Shown: one piece after another, positions 59,417 to 64,000 of the stretch | Position numbering within the stretch: the first letter of the stretch is position 1 | Layout of the letters: each line of letters opens with the position of its first letter | Assembly: GCF_050908995.1 (NCBI RefSeq) | Contig: NC_135126.1 | Coordinates: 4,402,001-4,466,000, forward strand | From: Andrena cerasifolii | Taxonomy: Eukaryota > Arthropoda > Insecta > Hymenoptera > Andrenidae | Direction of reading: 5' to 3' | Length of the DNA stretch: 64,000 bases | Made by a program: the position numbers and the translations under genes | Notes under the pieces: model-generated | What the model was told of the DNA's origin: nothing | The model's database searches: none | Seen by the model: only the letters and a program-made list of their open reading frames with translations

Positions 59417-62400
59417 AGGATTTTCAAGTAGTAGTACGAGATGTCTGTTTTGAGACTACCCTCTGAAAATATTGCCCAGTCTCTGCGTGGCGCGATTGAG
59501 ATAGAACGTTAAATAGCACAGATAAGCAGACTAAAAGAGGTTCATATAATACGCTATTGTTGTGCGATAGAATTCGATAGAACTGGTAATACACGTAATT
59601 TTCTCAGACAATGCAGGTATAAACTATCCAATGAGCTGCAATACGGTCAGATTTCAATCTGAAGCTGTTCACGAGATATTACATTAACTACGCGCATTGC
59701 CGTTATTAAATCGCCTTCCATCAGCGCGTAATGTATACGTATAGTCGTGATATCGATCAAAAACATCAGCTTTTACTGTACATTAAATACGAGTAATTAT
59801 GATTAAATTGCGCGTAAGTTCTATCATAAACTCGTAGAAGTTGCGATTCGGCATTCCAGTGCTGCGGTTCTTCGTTATGGGAGTCTTCATAGTATCCGGG
59901 ATATCGGTGAAATCATGATTAATTATCGGAGCAATCAAAGCTGCCTTTCTTCGAGACAGAAATCCTTGTCATCGATTTATAGAAATCTCCTCATACGCCG
60001 TTAAGCTACGAAAGTTCCAAGTGTTTGCACTGAATAGTACAGGAATAAAGTAGAACTAGGCCAAAGTAAAAACACGCTCGGTCGAAAGGAAATAAAATTC
60101 GTTCGGCTTTATTTCGAGCATCGCTCAGAGCGAAATTTCCAGGATCGTCACTCGCGTGCCCCAATTTCGCGCGATTACCATAGAGATCTCTTAGCCGAAC
60201 GAAACAGACCGGTGCAGCCTCTCACCTCGGGCATTCCTAATATACGTCGTAGATCATCGGGGACAGATCAATCTTCCTTCTGCGATCGCGCGACGATCGC
60301 CGCCGGTTTCCTCCTCATTCATGAAACGGCCGATCAGGCGTTTCAGATACGTATCAGGCCACGGCAGCCTGACATGCCTCTTTGCCCCTTAATTCTCCGG
60401 CGTGGTTGCAGTCATTACCCCGGCAAATTAGCGACGCTCGATTCGCGCCCAGACGTTTCGTATGCAACGAAGGGGAAACGCGATTACGCCTGCGTAACGT
60501 TAAAAAACGACGCCTCGGGGCCTGGCGAGCGTGGGCTAGGTAATGCTCGGCGCGAAATCGCGAGGCTCGGGGGATTGTCTTTTAGGGGTAGCAGATTCAA
60601 GCTCGCCGCGAAACGAGAACAGGAGTCGCGTTTCTTTAGCCTCTCAGCGACGGGGAGCGCGACTCACTGCTTGGTCAGTAACTGCTTCTCATCAAGACTC
60701 GTCTCTTGATAAGAAAAGTTCGTGTTAGTAAACTACTTAATGCGAAGTCACAATTGATAGCTTCCTTAAGAAAGGTCATCGACATTCCCCGCTTTTCAAA
60801 CACCTCCAGCTGCAGATCCCTAGATATCGAGGTGTCCCCATAGAAATTTATCGCACACGTCACATTTCACACTTCCTGTCGCGGCAAAAACTTAATAAGG
60901 CTACGGGGGATGTCTAAAAAGCGGTCGTTCGTATGGCGAGAAACATTGGCGGTCGCCGAGACATATTCGACACAGTATGGCGCGTATCAGGATTCCCCTA
61001 CGGTGGCCACGGAAATCACATAGTGGCGGCAGGAAATGTAAGACCTCAACCATAGCCGGTAACGGAAACAAGCTTAGGCAGACTCGGCCCATATCGAATT
61101 ATACTGTTAGAGAACTTCAACTAGCTTTGCCCAGGTTACCTAAAAGACAGTAGTTTTGGGCGGTGTAAGCATCCCTTCCGGGTCCATGGGATACGCGAAG
61201 TTAGAATTCGTCTTTTGATGTTACGCTTCAATTCACACGGGCAGCGATATCTCATTCCATTTCCTCCTGCAGTCCAGAATCTGGCTGCAATATATTCAGA
61301 ATTTTTACACTCCCGGATTGTTTGCAAACAACGGCGCTTCGAAATTTTTTAAATCGAAACAAGAGTACCGTACAGTTGGCTGTACCAATCGTTTGAACCG
61401 TTCCATTGCAGAAATAAATAAATTATTTCCCGCAATGTATCCAATAAATCGGAAGAAAATCCGATTCTCATCGAGGATAAATTGATAATGGACAGTACGT
61501 TCGTAGTCCCCCATAGTAGTAACTCAAAAGAGTACCCACTGCGAAATGCAGTAATTAAATTTATTGCGCTTTATGCAGTTACCATATTTTCGCATTATGT
61601 AATGAATTTTTGAAGGCGCGGCAAAGTCCGTTCAGCTTTGAGATCACATGCAAATAACTGGGACAGCGATCGGACATGAAAAGCTATGAAAAAAAGGTAC
61701 AAAAACAGAGAGAAGGGAGGCAAGAATCGATAGAGATCGAGATCGAGTACGAGAGGGAGAAAGAGTGTATTTGCACATTTTCCAATAAAGTACTGTGCGG
61801 GCGCGTGGCAAAGGCGAGTGGCGGGTTGTGTCTTTGCTTGAAATAACAGGGGGTTGCACCGTACGTAGAATTAATACTTCGCTACCACGTGTCGGATTTG
61901 TTGCTCGCTCTCTCCGTCTTTCGAGCTTCTCACCGCCTATTCCTCTCCTCGTTCTGTTTGCCCGTTCTCTGCTGCTCGTCCTTGCTCCGTACTTCCTGGC
62001 TGAATGGACGTAAACGATAGGAAAGCCACGAAACCGCGCACTGTCCCCTGAATAACGGGCGCCCGTAATATTTCATCGACGGGGTGGTGCACGCGTGCAC
62101 GCACGTGCATTCGTACACGCATGTGCTCTCGCTCGGGCCCCGAAGAGTTAAGACTCTCTCGACCACGCTTTCGTGTTCCCCGCATATTTGTCTTCGCCAT
62201 CCACTCGACTTTCGCGCTCGTGTTCGCGCGTTAAGTCGCCGAATCGTGTCGCGGGGGGGCAGAGATGCGTGCTTGGGGTTCGATTAAGTGAACAACGGCC
62301 GCTCGAGTTTTACGATTTCCTTAGAAACCCTTCGACGGTGTCGCAGCTTCCATATAAATCGTGGCTCGGCATTGATAAAGCTTGAATTATCCGCGGTGTC

Positions 62401-64000
62401 GTTTTAATTCCTTTACTGTTTGCCTCCTTTTTCGTAAATGTGCAGCTGATAGGATAGGATGGCTGAGGCGCAGCGGGGGTGTGTCAAGTTTTCAGGGATG
62501 CGTACTTTTGTCATCGTGCGCTGGAAAGAATTCGGAGTTTTAATACGCGAGATAACGAGTATTCGACTTTCGGGGAACTGTTCGCACCACAAGCACCCTT
62601 AACGGAAGTGTAATTATACCGGTTTGTCTTTGGGGTTCGACGGTCGATTACTTCGATTATTTGTCGCTCCACCTTAGCCTAATGCGTGATTCACTGCTTT
62701 GCATGGTGAACGAGGCAGGAACAGTTGGTGGCTACATCAAAAACCCGGCGCACTTCAAAGTTGCTCGATCTGTGGAGCAGCTCGTAAGGTACCGCGTGGA
62801 GGGTCGGCGGTGGCGGGCAGGGAGGTTCGTTTGCGCGGGCAAGCGAAGTAATGGAGGGTAAGAAAGAAGAGGAAGGGTGAACGAAAAATAAATGATACCC
62901 GAATTAGCGTAATCGTGTGATGGTTTCACGAGGGAGATCCTCTCGCATCGAAGGGGTATCACGCGGGGGGGAGGGGGGCAAGAAATTGAATTTCGATTTC
63001 ATTCTGGCGTTTGACGTTCGCCGCCGCGCGCTCGTTCGGAGATTCGTAGATTGTGCAATTGCCAAAACTTTCGGCGAGAAAGCTTATGCCATCTGCGATG
63101 CATTCAGATGCGAGAAATCTCTGCGACATTGAATAGAGGATTGTAGTTTCTGCCTGAAGCAAAGAAGCATCGGCGTTAATATCTCTACGAACATTCTTCC
63201 TTCGTTGCTTCTAAAATTTGAGAAATATGTAGGATTGAAATTAGAAACACCCTTCCTACCCAGATACACTGTCATACGATTTTCAAGCTGATTGCCACTT
63301 TTTTCTTCGACCTCCGTAACGTTGTGTAAATGCTACGTTGGATTCATGGTCGAAACTGAAAAATCGGAACGGATTTGCCTGTCAACAATCGGCCGGAACG
63401 CCATTGAAATAATTATTCTTTATCCCCCGCGAATGTAGCGCGACCAGAGAGACACGGTGTACGCTAAGCTCGCTTTGTTAGCGTTTCAAACTTCGGCGCA
63501 GAGCGAAACAGGATTTCTCTAAAACATAGGTGGCTGATGTTCAGTAATTACAGTTCCACGGGCGAGTCACGTACGCAGCATGCCGCACGCAAAGGGTTGA
63601 ATAAAAGATGATGAGCTGATGTTGGCCGAGCCGCGGCGATGCCAAACATCCGCGATACCCTCCCCCTTGAAAACGTTGGTTAACCCAGTGACAATGCGGA
63701 GAGCGAGGTCCATTGTCACCCCCATCGGGCACAAAGGGTTGTGGCACTTTGTCCCTGCGCGCTTATATGCAGCGGGCATGTCACGAGACACATTCCTGTA
63801 TAATGCAGAAGGCAAATTCAGTTCTGCGTGTCTCACGGCGTTGCAGTTCTGTCCCCGTAAGGGAAAACTTTCGCGACTTTCGGTTTGAGGCGCGAGGCAC
63901 GAAGAAACCCAGTAAACGTGAATAAACGAAGGATGAGACCGAATTAAAATGTGGATCAGGAAAGAAGCGCGAGAACCGCGGGAATTAGTTGAAAATTTTC
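59417..64000 (+). other. Probable intron, no further exon recognised
   Basis: Contains CpG-rich islands (about 60100-60700, 61900-62300) and AT-rich stretches. The open frame at 60212-60709 (165 codons) shows no domain. No convincing acceptor-exon-donor chain continuing the 58203 exon was found. Confidence 0.35.

Noticed and set aside
60212..60709. 165-codon open frame as a downstream exon of the 58203 gene
   Set aside because: No acceptor and donor pair in the required phase and no recognisable protein features.
1..64000. tRNA, rRNA, CRISPR arrays, telomeric TTAGG arrays, known conserved insect microRNAs
   Set aside because: Reading through for tRNA B-box strings, well-known microRNA sequences and regularly spaced repeats gave no convincing hit; a covariance-model search would be needed to exclude small RNAs.

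Overview
The window looks like nuclear DNA of an insect, most likely a hymenopteran (ant or bee). The genes have many short introns with GT..AG borders, TATA plus initiator promoters, insect-type laccases and S1A chymotrypsins, and many small foldback transposons. There are no bacterial-style operons, ribosome binding sites or CRISPR arrays. The species call is an inference from gene family and composition.

Positions 1-21.8 kb are AT-rich and hold a cluster of secreted enzymes. Three laccase-like multicopper oxidase genes lie on the + strand: L1 (469-2276, only its last six exons), L2 (6886-10337) and L3 (14642-18165). Two chymotrypsin-like serine protease genes lie on the - strand: P1 (5423-2581) and P2 (21768-19966). 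The order is L1, P1, L2, L3, P2. I reconstructed all five exon by exon. The exon phases close in frame and give 676 aa (L2), 680 aa (L3), 276 aa (P1) and 258 aa (P2). L2 and L3 sit in a tandem duplication of about 5 kb (about 6660-11700 and 14420-18975) that shares promoter, introns and 3' flank. A fossil piece of a further laccase exon survives at about 13985-14042. L3 has lost the ancestral splice sites of its fourth intron and appears to use neighbouring sites that add three residues in frame. The four complete genes carry a TATA box with a CA initiator 32-33 nt downstream.

From about 25.5 kb to the end the DNA is mostly GC- and CpG-rich and gene-poor, with AT-rich islands that are mostly small transposable elements. 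These are foldback or MITE-like: TTAA-flanked elements at 28709-29383 and 58871-59412, TA-flanked elements at 30507-30910, 42293-43450 and 50109-50340, and others. One is nested inside an older repeat whose empty copy lies at 39984-40240. No long open frame in this half looks like a real gene. At 55.1-56.5 kb there is a CpG-rich promoter-like region with a probable 5' untranslated exon ending at 56473. A short first coding exon follows (ATG at 58226, donor after 58261, 12 codons). It opens an unidentified + strand gene whose remaining exons lie beyond the window.

Functionally the readable genes are extracellular enzymes: copper oxidases acting on phenols or similar donors, and digestive- or venom-type proteases. 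Their close packing and common promoter layout may reflect shared tissue expression, but the sequence alone cannot show that.
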